From a bacterium (GTDB lineage Bacteria; SM23-81; DAOVCL01), in NCBI GenBank assembly GCA_029932675.1, contig JAOZPP010000019.1, forward strand, positions 1 to 42,801: a stretch of 42,801 nucleotides of DNA. Reading direction: 5' to 3'. Numbering within the stretch: the stretch's first letter is position 1; each line of letters starts with the position of its first letter. Below are positions 7,648 to 16,107 of this stretch, one piece after another. The position numbers and the translations under genes are program-made. The notes beneath the pieces are model-generated. The model searched no databases and was not told the DNA's origin. It saw only the letters and a list, made by a program, of their open reading frames with translations.

Positions 7648-9920
7648 GCGTCATTGGGAAAAGTGAAATTAGAAAAGATGTGCGGTTAAAGGTTACCGGA
7701 AAGGCGGTATATATCGATGACCTCTCCTTTCCAGAGATGCTCTGGGTCAAGGTGGTGCGGAGCCCCTTACCTCATGGCTTGATCAAGAGATTTAACCCCT
7801 CCTCTGCGCTGGCTGTTCAGGGGATAGTCTCCGTTCTCACCTATAAGGACATTCCCGGAACTAATGTAGTTCCCATAGTCCTTATGGATCAACCCCTTCT
7901 GGCAGAAAAGGTAGTAAGGTATATCGGTGAGCCAATTGCCCTAATAGCCGGGGAAGACCGTCAGGCTATCGAAGAAGGGGCGCGGGAGATAGATATCGAA
8001 TTTGAGAAACTTCCACCAATTTTAGACCCACTGATGGCGATGAAGGAGGATTCACCAAAGATTTATGGAAAGGACAATATCTTCTCCCATCATCGGATAA
8101 GGAGGGGCAATATCCGGCAGGGGTTTGAGGAATGCGATCTGGTCGTGGAAAACAGATATACCACCTCATATCAAGAGCATGCCTATATAGAAACCCAGGG
8201 AGTGATCGCTGTCCCTTACGAGGGGAGGATGAAGATCTACGGCTCCCTGCAATGTCCTTTTTACGTGCAACACGCCGTCTCCTCCGTGTTGGGACTTCCT
8301 TATAGCCAGATCGAGGTAATTCAAACCACTACTGGTGGAGCATTTGGGGGCAAAGAGGATGTTCCCTCTTTGGTCGCCTCCCAGGCTGCTTTGGTTGCTT
8401 TCCACACTAAGAGACCGGCCAAACTCATTTATACCAGAGAAGAGGACGTTGAGTCTATGAGCAAGCGCCATCCAGCGGTGATCGATTATAAATCCGGGGT
8501 AACCAAGGAGGGCTATTTAAAGGCTGTCCAAGTGAAATATGTGCTTAATGCCGGTGCCTACAGCACCTTAAGCCCTATTGTCCTTTGGAGGGGAACAGTC
8601 CATGCGGTAGGTCCATACAAATGTCCAAATGTCAAGGTAGATTCCTATGCAGTAGCGACAAATACAGTCCCTTGCGGGGCGTTTAGGGGATTTGGTATGC
8701 CCCAGATCACCTTTGCCATTGAATCTCAGATGGATGAATTGGCCAACAGGTTGCATATCGACCCAATTGAGTTCAGACTGAGGAACATCCTCAGAAAAGG
8801 CGATAGAACCGTTACCGGCCACCTTATAAAGGAGAGTATGGAGTTGGAGAAAACCCTCAAAAAAGCTTCTCAAATCGGATGGAAGAGGGAAAGGGAGATA
8901 TCAAATGGTTATAAAAAAAGGGGAATGGGTATTGCCTGTAACTATTATGGCGTCGGATTGGGAGCAGGGGGGAGACACTTAGCCAAAGCGGGAGCATGGG
9001 TCAGCGTCCTCTCCGATGGTTCGGTAAACTTCGCTGTAGGCACAACTGAGATGGGCCAAGGTATGGAAACTGTCCTCTCCCAGATCTTAGCCAATGAGTT
9101 AGGGGTTAAATATGAAAGGGTCTCTATGGTGCCTACCGCCACGACCCAGGTCCCAGATAGCGGCCCGACAGTAGCCTCACGGGCTACAGTAATGTCAGGA
9201 AACGCTCTGATAAAGGCGGCAAGACCAATAAAAAAGAGCATCATGGAGGTTGCCTCTAAGATGTTAAAGTCTCCCATATCAAAGGTTAAATTGGCAGATG
9301 GCTATGCTACCAGTGGAACTAAAAGGATAGGGTTGGATGAGGTAATAGATAAATGTTTTCAGCAGAGGAAGATCATGTCCTCTCAGGGGTGGTACAAGGC
9401 ACCATATACCTCCTGGAACAAAGCCACCGGTCAAGGGAAGCCATACTTTGTATATTCCACAGGGACAAACTTAGCAGAAGTTGAAGTGAACACCCTCACC
9501 GGGGAGGTCACCGTCAAAAGGATCATCGCCGTTCATGATGTGGGAAAGGTAATCAACCCTCAAACGGCAGCAGGACAGGTAGAGGGTGGGGTGTTACAAG
9601 GGATTGGCTATGCCCTCTTTGAGGATATGGCCCCCGCGGGGGGCAAGATCCTGAATACTAACTTCTCCACCTATATCCTTCCCACTGCAAAAGATGCCCC
9701 AGAGATAGTCTCTAACTTCATAGAGGACCCCTACCCTCAGGGACCGTTTGGGGCAAAAGGTTTAGGGGAACAACCCATCATTGGAGTAGCACCGGCTGTG
9801 ATCAATGCCATATTTGATGCCACTGGTGTGAGAATAAGGGATCTACCAGCAACCCCAGAGAAGATCATAGCTGAGTTAAACAGCCACCATCCGACTTTTA
9901 TACCATTAGGACGCAGATAA
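7644..9920 (+). CDS. xdhA: Xanthine dehydrogenase-type molybdenum-binding subunit (first enzyme)
   Basis: The 758-residue protein has the complete two-domain architecture of molybdenum hydroxylase large subunits. Visible cofactor motifs are GGAFGGKED (about residue 235), GAFRGFGMPQ (about 350) and GPFGAKGLGEQP with the catalytic Glu near residue 709. QEHAYIETQ and the Arg of AFRGFG correspond to the substrate-contacting Glu and Arg of true xanthine dehydrogenases, so this paralogue is the better candidate for a xanthine/hypoxanthine hydroxylase. The ATG overlaps the mocA stop. The matching [2Fe-2S] subunit follows after a 136-bp gap, and FAD subunits lie further downstream. Substrate is inferred from motifs and context. 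Confidence 0.9.
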   Translation: MSVIGKSEIRKDVRLKVTGKAVYIDDLSFPEMLWVKVVRSPLPHGLIKRFNPSSALAVQGIVSVLTYKDIPGTNVVPIVLMDQPLLAEKVVRYIGEPIALIAGEDRQAIEEGAREIDIEFEKLPPILDPLMAMKEDSPKIYGKDNIFSHHRIRRGNIRQGFEECDLVVENRYTTSYQEHAYIETQGVIAVPYEGRMKIYGSLQCPFYVQHAVSSVLGLPYSQIEVIQTTTGGAFGGKEDVPSLVASQAALVAFHTKRPAKLIYTREEDVESMSKRHPAVIDYKSGVTKEGYLKAVQVKYVLNAGAYSTLSPIVLWRGTVHAVGPYKCPNVKVDSYAVATNTVPCGAFRGFGMPQITFAIESQMDELANRLHIDPIEFRLRNILRKGDRTVTGHLIKESMELEKTLKKASQIGWKREREISNGYKKRGMGIACNYYGVGLGAGGRHLAKAGAWVSVLSDGSVNFAVGTTEMGQGMETVLSQILANELGVKYERVSMVPTATTQVPDSGPTVASRATVMSGNALIKAARPIKKSIMEVASKMLKSPISKVKLADGYATSGTKRIGLDEVIDKCFQQRKIMSSQGWYKAPYTSWNKATGQGKPYFVYSTGTNLAEVEVNTLTGEVTVKRIIAVHDVGKVINPQTAAGQVEGGVLQGIGYALFEDMAPAGGKILNTNFSTYILPTAKDAPEIVSNFIEDPYPQGPFGAKGLGEQPIIGVAPAVINAIFDATGVRIRDLPATPEKIIAELNSHHPTFIPLGRR

Positions 9921-10056
9921 ACAGGACAAAGAGTTCAAGCATAAAGAACTGACGGCGAAACTTTCTATAGGCTCTATAACAAATTGTGACCGCAGAAAAA
10001 AGAACTTGAAAAACCTTGATAATCTGCGAAGATCTGTGTCCTAAAAATAATACCGC

Positions 10057-10572
10057 ATGATCAAGGTAAAGTTCAAAGTCAATACAGAGGAAAGGGAGAT
10101 AGTCACCGAGCCCACCAAGACCCTCCTGGAGATCTTGAGAGATGATCTGGGGCTAAGGGGGACAAAGGAGGGATGTGGTAAGGGTGAATGTGGTGCCTGC
10201 ACAGTCATTATGGATGGCAAACCAGTAGTCTCCTGTCTTGTCCTTGCCTGCCAGCTCGCTGGCTGCCAGATAACCACGATCGAAGGGCTCTCCCGGGATG
10301 GAAAGCTTGACCCCGTTCAGGAGGCATTCATTGAGGAGGGCGCGGTGCAATGTGGGTTCTGCACACCGGGGATGATCCTCTCCGCAAAGGCATTGTTAAT
10401 GGGGAATCAAAATCCAACCGATGAGGAGATAAAGGAGGCCATATCAGGCAACCTCTGCAGATGCACGGGTTACATCAAAATCATAAAGGCCATCCAGAAG
10501 GCAGCAAAAGCCCAAAGGGCAGCCCTTGCTCCGAATACCTCTGGAGGAACCCGGAAAAACAGGGATCAGTAA
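10057..10572 (+). CDS. Molybdenum hydroxylase [2Fe-2S] subunit (first enzyme)
   Basis: The 171-residue protein has the two iron-sulfur domains of the family. The plant-ferredoxin-like domain shows GCGKGECGACT and a fourth Cys in VVSC; the helical domain shows CGFCTPGM and CRCTGY. All eight cluster cysteines are present. It transfers electrons from the molybdenum centre to FAD. A hydrophilic tail of about 20 residues after the helical domain is unusual compared with the second copy (155 residues). No clear ribosome binding site precedes the ATG. Confidence 0.93.
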   Translation: MIKVKFKVNTEEREIVTEPTKTLLEILRDDLGLRGTKEGCGKGECGACTVIMDGKPVVSCLVLACQLAGCQITTIEGLSRDGKLDPVQEAFIEEGAVQCGFCTPGMILSAKALLMGNQNPTDEEIKEAISGNLCRCTGYIKIIKAIQKAAKAQRAALAPNTSGGTRKNRDQ

Positions 10573-10598
10573 GCATAAGGTGAAATAACCAAGCATAG

Positions 10599-11381
10599 AT
10601 GGCGAAGATATACAAGGAAATATTAAACCTCTCTGATCGGGGGGAAGCCATTGCCCTGGCCACAGTGGTGGAGTCCTTAGGCTCCAGCCCGCAGAAGGCG
10701 GGGGCAAAGATGATAATAAAGGATGACGGGAGTACAATTGGGACAGTGGGAGGTGGTCAGGTAGAATTCACGGCCATCCGGGAGGGAGTGGAAGCGATTA
10801 AAACAGGGACTCCCAAACTCCTGGAATTTGAACTGAAAGAAAGTGAGGGTTTACTCTGTGGGGGAAGGATGAAGATATTTATCGAACCGATCTTAACCGA
10901 TCCCCACCTCTACATCTTCGGCGGAGGCCACGTTGGTCAGGCTTTATCAAAAATCGCTTCCACAGCAGGATTTGAGGTAACGGTAATTGAGGAAAGGGAA
11001 AAGTTTATTACCAGCGAAAGGTTCCCCGAAGCTAAGGAACTCATCTTAGGCCCCTATGAAAAGATTATACCCAACCTACCCCTAAATCAGAATTCCTACA
11101 TTGTAATTGCCACTCATAGCCATAAGTTGGATGAAATAGTGCTCAAGGGCTGCTTGAAAAGGGACTACAACTATATTGGGATGGTGGCCAGCAAGGAGAA
11201 GGCAAAAACCATCTTTCATAGGTTAATGGAGGAGGGCGTTTCTCAGGAACGATTGAAGGAAGTCCATGCGCCAATTGGCTTAGCGATTGGTTCCCAAACA
11301 CCTGGGGAGATTGCCATAAGCATAATGGCAGAGATAATCTCTTTTAGAAATTCAAGGGGGGGAAACAGAACCAAGGGGTGA
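10599..11381 (+). CDS. XdhC/CoxI-family molybdenum hydroxylase maturation factor
   Basis: The 260-residue protein has an N-terminal XdhC/CoxI domain with TVVESLGSSPQKAGAKM and GTVGGGQVE (the XdhC form; CoxI relatives carry GGCVE), then LLCGGRMKIFIEP. The Rossmann domain follows from about residue 100, with IFGGGHVGQAL and the C-terminal PIGLAIGSQTPGEIAISIMAEI signature. Family members bind molybdenum cofactor, support its sulfuration and insert it into xanthine dehydrogenase. Its place between the subunits of two hydroxylases suggests it serves both. In some naming schemes it is called XdhC, not to be confused with the iron-sulfur subunit. Confidence 0.92.
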   Translation: MAKIYKEILNLSDRGEAIALATVVESLGSSPQKAGAKMIIKDDGSTIGTVGGGQVEFTAIREGVEAIKTGTPKLLEFELKESEGLLCGGRMKIFIEPILTDPHLYIFGGGHVGQALSKIASTAGFEVTVIEEREKFITSERFPEAKELILGPYEKIIPNLPLNQNSYIVIATHSHKLDEIVLKGCLKRDYNYIGMVASKEKAKTIFHRLMEEGVSQERLKEVHAPIGLAIGSQTPGEIAISIMAEIISFRNSRGGNRTKG

Positions 11382-11471
11382 GGGAGGGATAATCCGACTA
11401 GGTGCTTCGCACAGGGGGCAAGACTGCCAGTACTCTCTGGAGAAGTTAGCGACTGCAAGGGGCTAAGTGGG

Positions 11472-12326
11472 ATGAAGGTATATTCACCGGAAACTATAGA
11501 GGAAACCACGAAAATCCTTGGCAAGCTGAAGGGGAATGTTCACCTTTTGGCCGGGGGAACAGACTTAGTGGTCAAGGTAAAAGAGGGAACCGTTCTCCCT
11601 GAGAACCTTATCAACATCAGGAAACTTCCCCTTGATTACATCAAAGAGGAGGGAAACCAGCTAAGGATAGGTGCACTAACTTCCATAGAGACAATCCATA
11701 GGTCAAAGCCAATTAGAACTTATGCCCCAATACTTTCTGACGCCGCAGGGAAGATGGGATCCCCCCAGATAAGAAACCTGGCCACCATAGGGGGGAATAT
11801 AGCCAATGCCTCTCCGGCTGCTGATACTGTTCCCCCTCTTTTCGTTTTGAATGCCCAAATTGTTTTAAAAGACCAAAAGGGCAGTCGGGTTATCCCCATC
11901 GAAAAATTTTTTTCGGGGCCTGGGGAGAACGTGATGCGGAGGGATGAGATACTCATGGAGATAACCTTTAGGAAATGTGCCCAGAGCGATGAGTGGTTCT
12001 TTAGCAAGCTTGGCCAAAGGAAGGCGTTGGCTATCTCCAAAGTATCCTTGGCCTTTAGGGGAAAAGTTAACCAGAACAGACTAACTGATGTATCCATAGC
12101 GTTGGGGGCTGTAGCTCCCACTGTCATCTATGCGCAGAGGACAGCAAGGTTCTTAGAGTCAAAAACATTTGATTCCGCACTCATCGACGAGGCAAGCAGA
12201 ATCATCCAAGAGGAAGCATCCCCCATTTCAGACATCCGCTCTACCTCCGAATATCGAAGAAGAATGGTCGGAGCCCTTCTTAAGCAGGGACTATGGGAGC
12301 TAAAAGCAGGAGTTTCTCCGGATTGA
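11472..12326 (+). CDS. Molybdenum hydroxylase FAD-binding subunit 1
   Basis: The 284-residue protein is of the CO dehydrogenase/xanthine dehydrogenase medium-subunit family. FAD-pyrophosphate motifs are LLAGGTDLVV (about residue 26) and NLATIGGNIANASPAAD (about residue 100). The CO-dehydrogenase C-terminal domain follows, with KLGQRKALAIS and SEYRRRMVGALL near the end. It passes electrons from the [2Fe-2S] subunit to NAD or another acceptor. It is followed four bases later by a second FAD subunit. This full-length copy most resembles partners of xanthine dehydrogenase, but which Mo subunit it serves cannot be read from sequence. Confidence 0.92.
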   Translation: MKVYSPETIEETTKILGKLKGNVHLLAGGTDLVVKVKEGTVLPENLINIRKLPLDYIKEEGNQLRIGALTSIETIHRSKPIRTYAPILSDAAGKMGSPQIRNLATIGGNIANASPAADTVPPLFVLNAQIVLKDQKGSRVIPIEKFFSGPGENVMRRDEILMEITFRKCAQSDEWFFSKLGQRKALAISKVSLAFRGKVNQNRLTDVSIALGAVAPTVIYAQRTARFLESKTFDSALIDEASRIIQEEASPISDIRSTSEYRRRMVGALLKQGLWELKAGVSPD

Positions 12327-12330
12327 CCTT

Positions 12331-13137
12331 ATGAGAAGAATCAAAAACTATTTAAGACCAAAATCAATCAAAGAGGCATATAGGGCCTACCAAGAAGGGA
12401 AGGCCGTCTTCCTCGCTGGAGGAACATTGTTGACTCAGAAGAGAAACATCGAAATCGATAGCTTGATCGACCTTCAAGATCTAAAACTTAATTATATCAA
12501 AGTAAAGGATGAGACCATCCACATTGGCGCAATGACCACAATCACTGAGGTTGCCGAATCAACAATCCTTACCCGTTCAGCATCGGGGATATTGAGCAAG
12601 GCGGCCAAACGGTTGGGTTCCCCTGCAGTAAGGAACTTTTCCACCATTGGAGGCAATATAATGTCGAGGGTTTACTGGAGCGATATCGTCCCAGTCCTCT
12701 TAGCTGTGGAGGCCAATCTCTTCCTCTTTGATGGGAGCACCCATAGAGTGGGGATCGGTTCCTTTTTGCAAGCCCCCCGATTTAGGGGGATGCTCTTAGT
12801 AGAGATAACCGTACCTATGGAGGGAAGGGGGTTCTACCGGAGGTTTTCCAGAACTGAGGTGGACATCCCCCAAGTTGTCTGTGTTCTTACCCAATTGAGG
12901 GGGGTTCACGCTGTGGTGGGTGGGCTCTGGAAGATCCCTCAGAGGATAGAAGGCCTGGAGGGGGAAATAGAAAAAGGAGGGGCAAAGGAGGATAAGATAA
13001 AGGAATTGATCAAAAGGGAGGTAAAGGCATTCTCTGACCTCAGGGGGGATGCGGAATTCAAAAAAGAAGTTGCTTCCACCTTATTTATTGACATTATCTT
13101 AAAAGAATCAAAAAATACCCCTGAATTCCCCGCTTAG
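12331..13137 (+). CDS. Molybdenum hydroxylase FAD-binding subunit 2
   Basis: The 268-residue protein is a diverged relative of the preceding FAD subunit. FAD motifs are VFLAGGTLLTQ near residue 26 and NFSTIGGNIMSRVYWSD near residue 107. The C-terminal domain is shorter and less conserved; the family's usual KLGxRxAxxIS stretch appears as FYRRFSRTEVDIPQVV. The start lies four bases after the previous stop with no separate ribosome binding site, so it probably relies on coupling. The low conservation resembles E. coli YgfM, the FAD-subunit homologue of the ssnA/xdhD region, but I cannot decide orthology by eye. Confidence 0.85.
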   Translation: MRRIKNYLRPKSIKEAYRAYQEGKAVFLAGGTLLTQKRNIEIDSLIDLQDLKLNYIKVKDETIHIGAMTTITEVAESTILTRSASGILSKAAKRLGSPAVRNFSTIGGNIMSRVYWSDIVPVLLAVEANLFLFDGSTHRVGIGSFLQAPRFRGMLLVEITVPMEGRGFYRRFSRTEVDIPQVVCVLTQLRGVHAVVGGLWKIPQRIEGLEGEIEKGGAKEDKIKELIKREVKAFSDLRGDAEFKKEVASTLFIDIILKESKNTPEFPA

Positions 13138-13326
13138 CGCACCTGCGGTGTGAGCTTGCTGGGACAGGGATGGACGGGGATATGCCGTAACCAAACAAGG
13201 GCCGTCGATTTCACTTCCCAAAAACTACCCAGTCCTCAGACAAGGCCCTGACCTATACTGCAGAGCACAAGAGGCTTTCCCCGCAAGGCAAATGAGTAAA
13301 AGAGGAAATTCAGAAAAATTAAATTA

Positions 13327-13340
13327 ATGGTTTAAACCAT
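13327..13340. promoter_or_regulatory. Perfect 14-bp palindrome abutting a start codon
   Basis: ATGGTTTAAACCAT is its own reverse complement and ends one base before the ATG of the second iron-sulfur subunit gene. It occupies the place where a Shine-Dalgarno would be, and none is visible. It could be an operator site of an internal promoter in the 203-bp gap, or chance. Confidence 0.35.
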
Positions 13341-13808
13341 ATGCTAATCGAAGTCACTATAAACGGTATTCTCAAGAGTTTTGAAACCTCCCCGGGAGAG
13401 ATACTTCTCGACCTATTGAGAAGGGAGGGGTATAAAAGCGTAAAAAGAGGGTGTGAAACGGGTGAATGTGGAGCCTGCTCCATAATCTTGGATGGCAAAC
13501 TGGCAAAATCTTGTCTCCTCTTTGCCCCGCAGGTCTCAGGCCACGAGATCGTCACCCTGGAAGGAATGGAAAGTTTCAGCAAGCTCCATCCCATTCAGAG
13601 GGCATTTCTTGATGAGGGTGCGGTGCAATGTGGATTTTGCACCCCGGGGATGATATTGGCAGCAAAAACCCTTCTGGAGGGAAACCCCCATCCCATGGAG
13701 GAGGAGATAAAAGAGGCCATCTCTGGCAACCTCTGCAGATGCACAGGATATATAAAGATTATCAGGGCAATAAAAAAGGCAGGAGAGATCCTGAAGGGAA
13801 ATGTTTAA
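13341..13808 (+). CDS. Molybdenum hydroxylase [2Fe-2S] subunit (second enzyme)
   Basis: The 155-residue protein has all eight cluster cysteines: GCETGECGACS plus KSC in the first domain, CGFCTPGM and CRCTGY in the second. It has the standard length for the family and lacks the hydrophilic tail of the first copy. It follows a 203-bp gap after the FAD subunit and overlaps the next Mo-subunit gene by 8 bp, so these two form one translational unit. A second enzyme alongside the first suggests two purine hydroxylases of different specificity. Confidence 0.93.
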   Translation: MLIEVTINGILKSFETSPGEILLDLLRREGYKSVKRGCETGECGACSIILDGKLAKSCLLFAPQVSGHEIVTLEGMESFSKLHPIQRAFLDEGAVQCGFCTPGMILAAKTLLEGNPHPMEEEIKEAISGNLCRCTGYIKIIRAIKKAGEILKGNV

Positions 13809-16107
13809 GGAAGTAGGAAGAAATGTCCCCCGGGTCGATGGATACGCTTTAGTTAGGGGGAAACCGGTGTTTACCGACGATATAGACCTTAAGGATATGC
13901 TCTTTATCAAATTCCTGCGCAGCCCTCACCCCCACGCCATAATCAAAAGCATTGACACCAGCCAAGCAGAGAAGATGGAAGGAGTTGCGCTTGTCCTCTC
14001 CTATGAGAATGCCCCCCGGGTTCCCCACACGACCGCTGGGCAGGGGTATCCGGAGCCCTCTCCTTACGATACCGTTATGTTTGACAGGAAGGTGAGGTTC
14101 GTGGGCGATAGGGTAGCCTGCGTGGCAGCCACATCCCCGGAGGTAGCCGAGGAGGCCACAAAGAAGTTATCTGTTGAATATGAAGTGCTTCCTCCAGTAT
14201 TCGATCCGGAATGGGCAATGAGGGATGGAGCACCAATCATCCACGATGAAAAGGATTCCCAGGGGATCCTTGACCCCCAACACAACTTAGTGGGAGAGGT
14301 GGAAGTAAAAGTGGGAAGCCTGGAAAAGGGGTTCAAGGAGGCAGATGTGATCCTGGAAAGAAGATATGAGGTTCACTACGCCCAGCATACGCCCATCGAG
14401 CCGCACATCGTTATCACTTGGCTTGACGAGAATGGACGGCTGGTGATTAGATCGGCAACCCAAGTTCCCTTCCATACCCGCCGCATATGCGCAAATGTCT
14501 TGGGAATTCCAATTCAGAGGATAAGGGTAGTCAAGCCAAGGATAGGAGGCGGTTTCGGCGTCAAACAGGAGGTTTACCTTGACTATGTAGCGGGCTGGAT
14601 TACCTTGCAGACTGGCAGACCGGCTAAGATCGAACTTACCCGAGAGGAGGAGTTTATCTCCAGGACGAGACATCCCATAATTACCCTCCTCAAGGCCGGA
14701 GCAAAGAGGGATGGCACACTCACCGCCTTAGATATGCGGATTCTGTCTAACACTGGTGCTTATGGTTCACACGCTACCACGGTGATGTATAACACTGGGA
14801 GTAAGGTCCTGCCCCTTTATCGATGCCCCAATGTCAGGTTTCAGGGGAGGGTGGTCTATACCAACCTCCCGGTGGCCGGTGCCTATCGGGGATATGGGGC
14901 CACCCAGGGATATTTCGCCACGGAATCTATGCTCGACGAACTGGCCGAAGAGATCGGGATGGATCCAGTTGAACTGAGAAAAGAAGTCCATATCAAAGAG
15001 GGGGAAACATCGCCCATATTTCAAGCCCTTGGTGAAGGCAGAGAGGGGATTTCCCAAGTGATAAGCTCCTGTAAACTTCCCCAATGCATAGAGGAAGGCC
15101 TTAAACTCATTGGATGGAAGAAGAAGCCTAAAGAAGAGGGACGGATGAGTAGGGGATATGGGTGTGCAATTATGATGCAGGGCTCAGGTATTCCAGCAAT
15201 AGATATGGGAGCGGCCCTGATCAAGATGAACGAAGACGGTTCCTTTAATCTCCTTGTCGGAGCAACCGACTTGGGCACCGGTTCGGACACCATCCTGGCC
15301 CAAATAGCCGCAGAAGCTCTCAAGGTCCCCACGAAAAAAATTATCGTCTATTCATCGGATACAGACCTCACCCCCTTCGATGTCGGGGCATACGCCTCCT
15401 CGACGACTTACATCTCTGGGGGGGCTGTTCTGAAGACGGCCGAAAGGGTCCTTGAGGAGATCATCCGCATTGGAGGGGAAATGCTAAACGAAGCCGAGGG
15501 AGAGCTCATTGCCAAAGATGCTCAAGTGATAAGCAAGAGGACAGGGAGATCGGTCACCTATGAGGAAATAGCCAAAAATTCCTTATACGAAAGGGATCAA
15601 CACCAGATAATTGGCTCTATGTCCCATATCTCCTCCCAGTCCCCCCCTCCCTTTGCCGCCCATTTTGTGGAGCTCCTTGTAGACCGGGGAACGGGAAAGG
15701 TAAAAGTAGAGAGATATGTGGCCTGTGTTGATTGTGGCACCCCGATCAATCCCAAACTCGCCGAGGGGCAAGTTGAGGGATCGATAATAAATGGAATCAG
15801 CTATGCCCTCACCGAGCAATTTATCTTTGACAAAAACGGAAGGATGATGAATGCATCGTTCCAAGATTACAAGATATTTTCGGCAATGGATATCCCGGAG
15901 CTAAAGGTCGTTTTAATCCCCTCCCATGAACCATCGGGTCCTTTTGGGGCAAAGAGCGTGGGAGAGGTAAACATAAATGGGCCTTGCCCAGCAATTGCCA
16001 ATGCAATCTGGGATGCTATTGGGATTAGGTTTAGAGAGACACCTTTCACACCAGAAAGAATCCTCAGGGCACTAACCTTAGGAGGGAGCAGTGGGGCTAG
16101 AACTTGA
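13801..16107 (+). CDS. Molybdenum hydroxylase Mo-binding subunit (second enzyme)
   Basis: The 768-residue protein has the cofactor motifs GGGFGVKQE (about residue 250), GAYRGYGATQG (about 360) and GPFGAKSVGEVN with the catalytic Glu near residue 722. Compared with the first paralogue, the substrate-pocket segments differ: QHTPIEPH replaces QEHAYIETQ, and AYRGYG replaces AFRGFG. This is nearer to aldehyde-oxidoreductase or other purine-hydroxylase types than to classical xanthine dehydrogenase. It overlaps the iron-sulfur gene upstream by 8 bp and adenine deaminase downstream by 17 bp, tying it to purine metabolism. The actual substrate is open. Confidence 0.88.
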   Translation: MFKEVGRNVPRVDGYALVRGKPVFTDDIDLKDMLFIKFLRSPHPHAIIKSIDTSQAEKMEGVALVLSYENAPRVPHTTAGQGYPEPSPYDTVMFDRKVRFVGDRVACVAATSPEVAEEATKKLSVEYEVLPPVFDPEWAMRDGAPIIHDEKDSQGILDPQHNLVGEVEVKVGSLEKGFKEADVILERRYEVHYAQHTPIEPHIVITWLDENGRLVIRSATQVPFHTRRICANVLGIPIQRIRVVKPRIGGGFGVKQEVYLDYVAGWITLQTGRPAKIELTREEEFISRTRHPIITLLKAGAKRDGTLTALDMRILSNTGAYGSHATTVMYNTGSKVLPLYRCPNVRFQGRVVYTNLPVAGAYRGYGATQGYFATESMLDELAEEIGMDPVELRKEVHIKEGETSPIFQALGEGREGISQVISSCKLPQCIEEGLKLIGWKKKPKEEGRMSRGYGCAIMMQGSGIPAIDMGAALIKMNEDGSFNLLVGATDLGTGSDTILAQIAAEALKVPTKKIIVYSSDTDLTPFDVGAYASSTTYISGGAVLKTAERVLEEIIRIGGEMLNEAEGELIAKDAQVISKRTGRSVTYEEIAKNSLYERDQHQIIGSMSHISSQSPPPFAAHFVELLVDRGTGKVKVERYVACVDCGTPINPKLAEGQVEGSIINGISYALTEQFIFDKNGRMMNASFQDYKIFSAMDIPELKVVLIPSHEPSGPFGAKSVGEVNINGPCPAIANAIWDAIGIRFRETPFTPERILRALTLGGSSGART

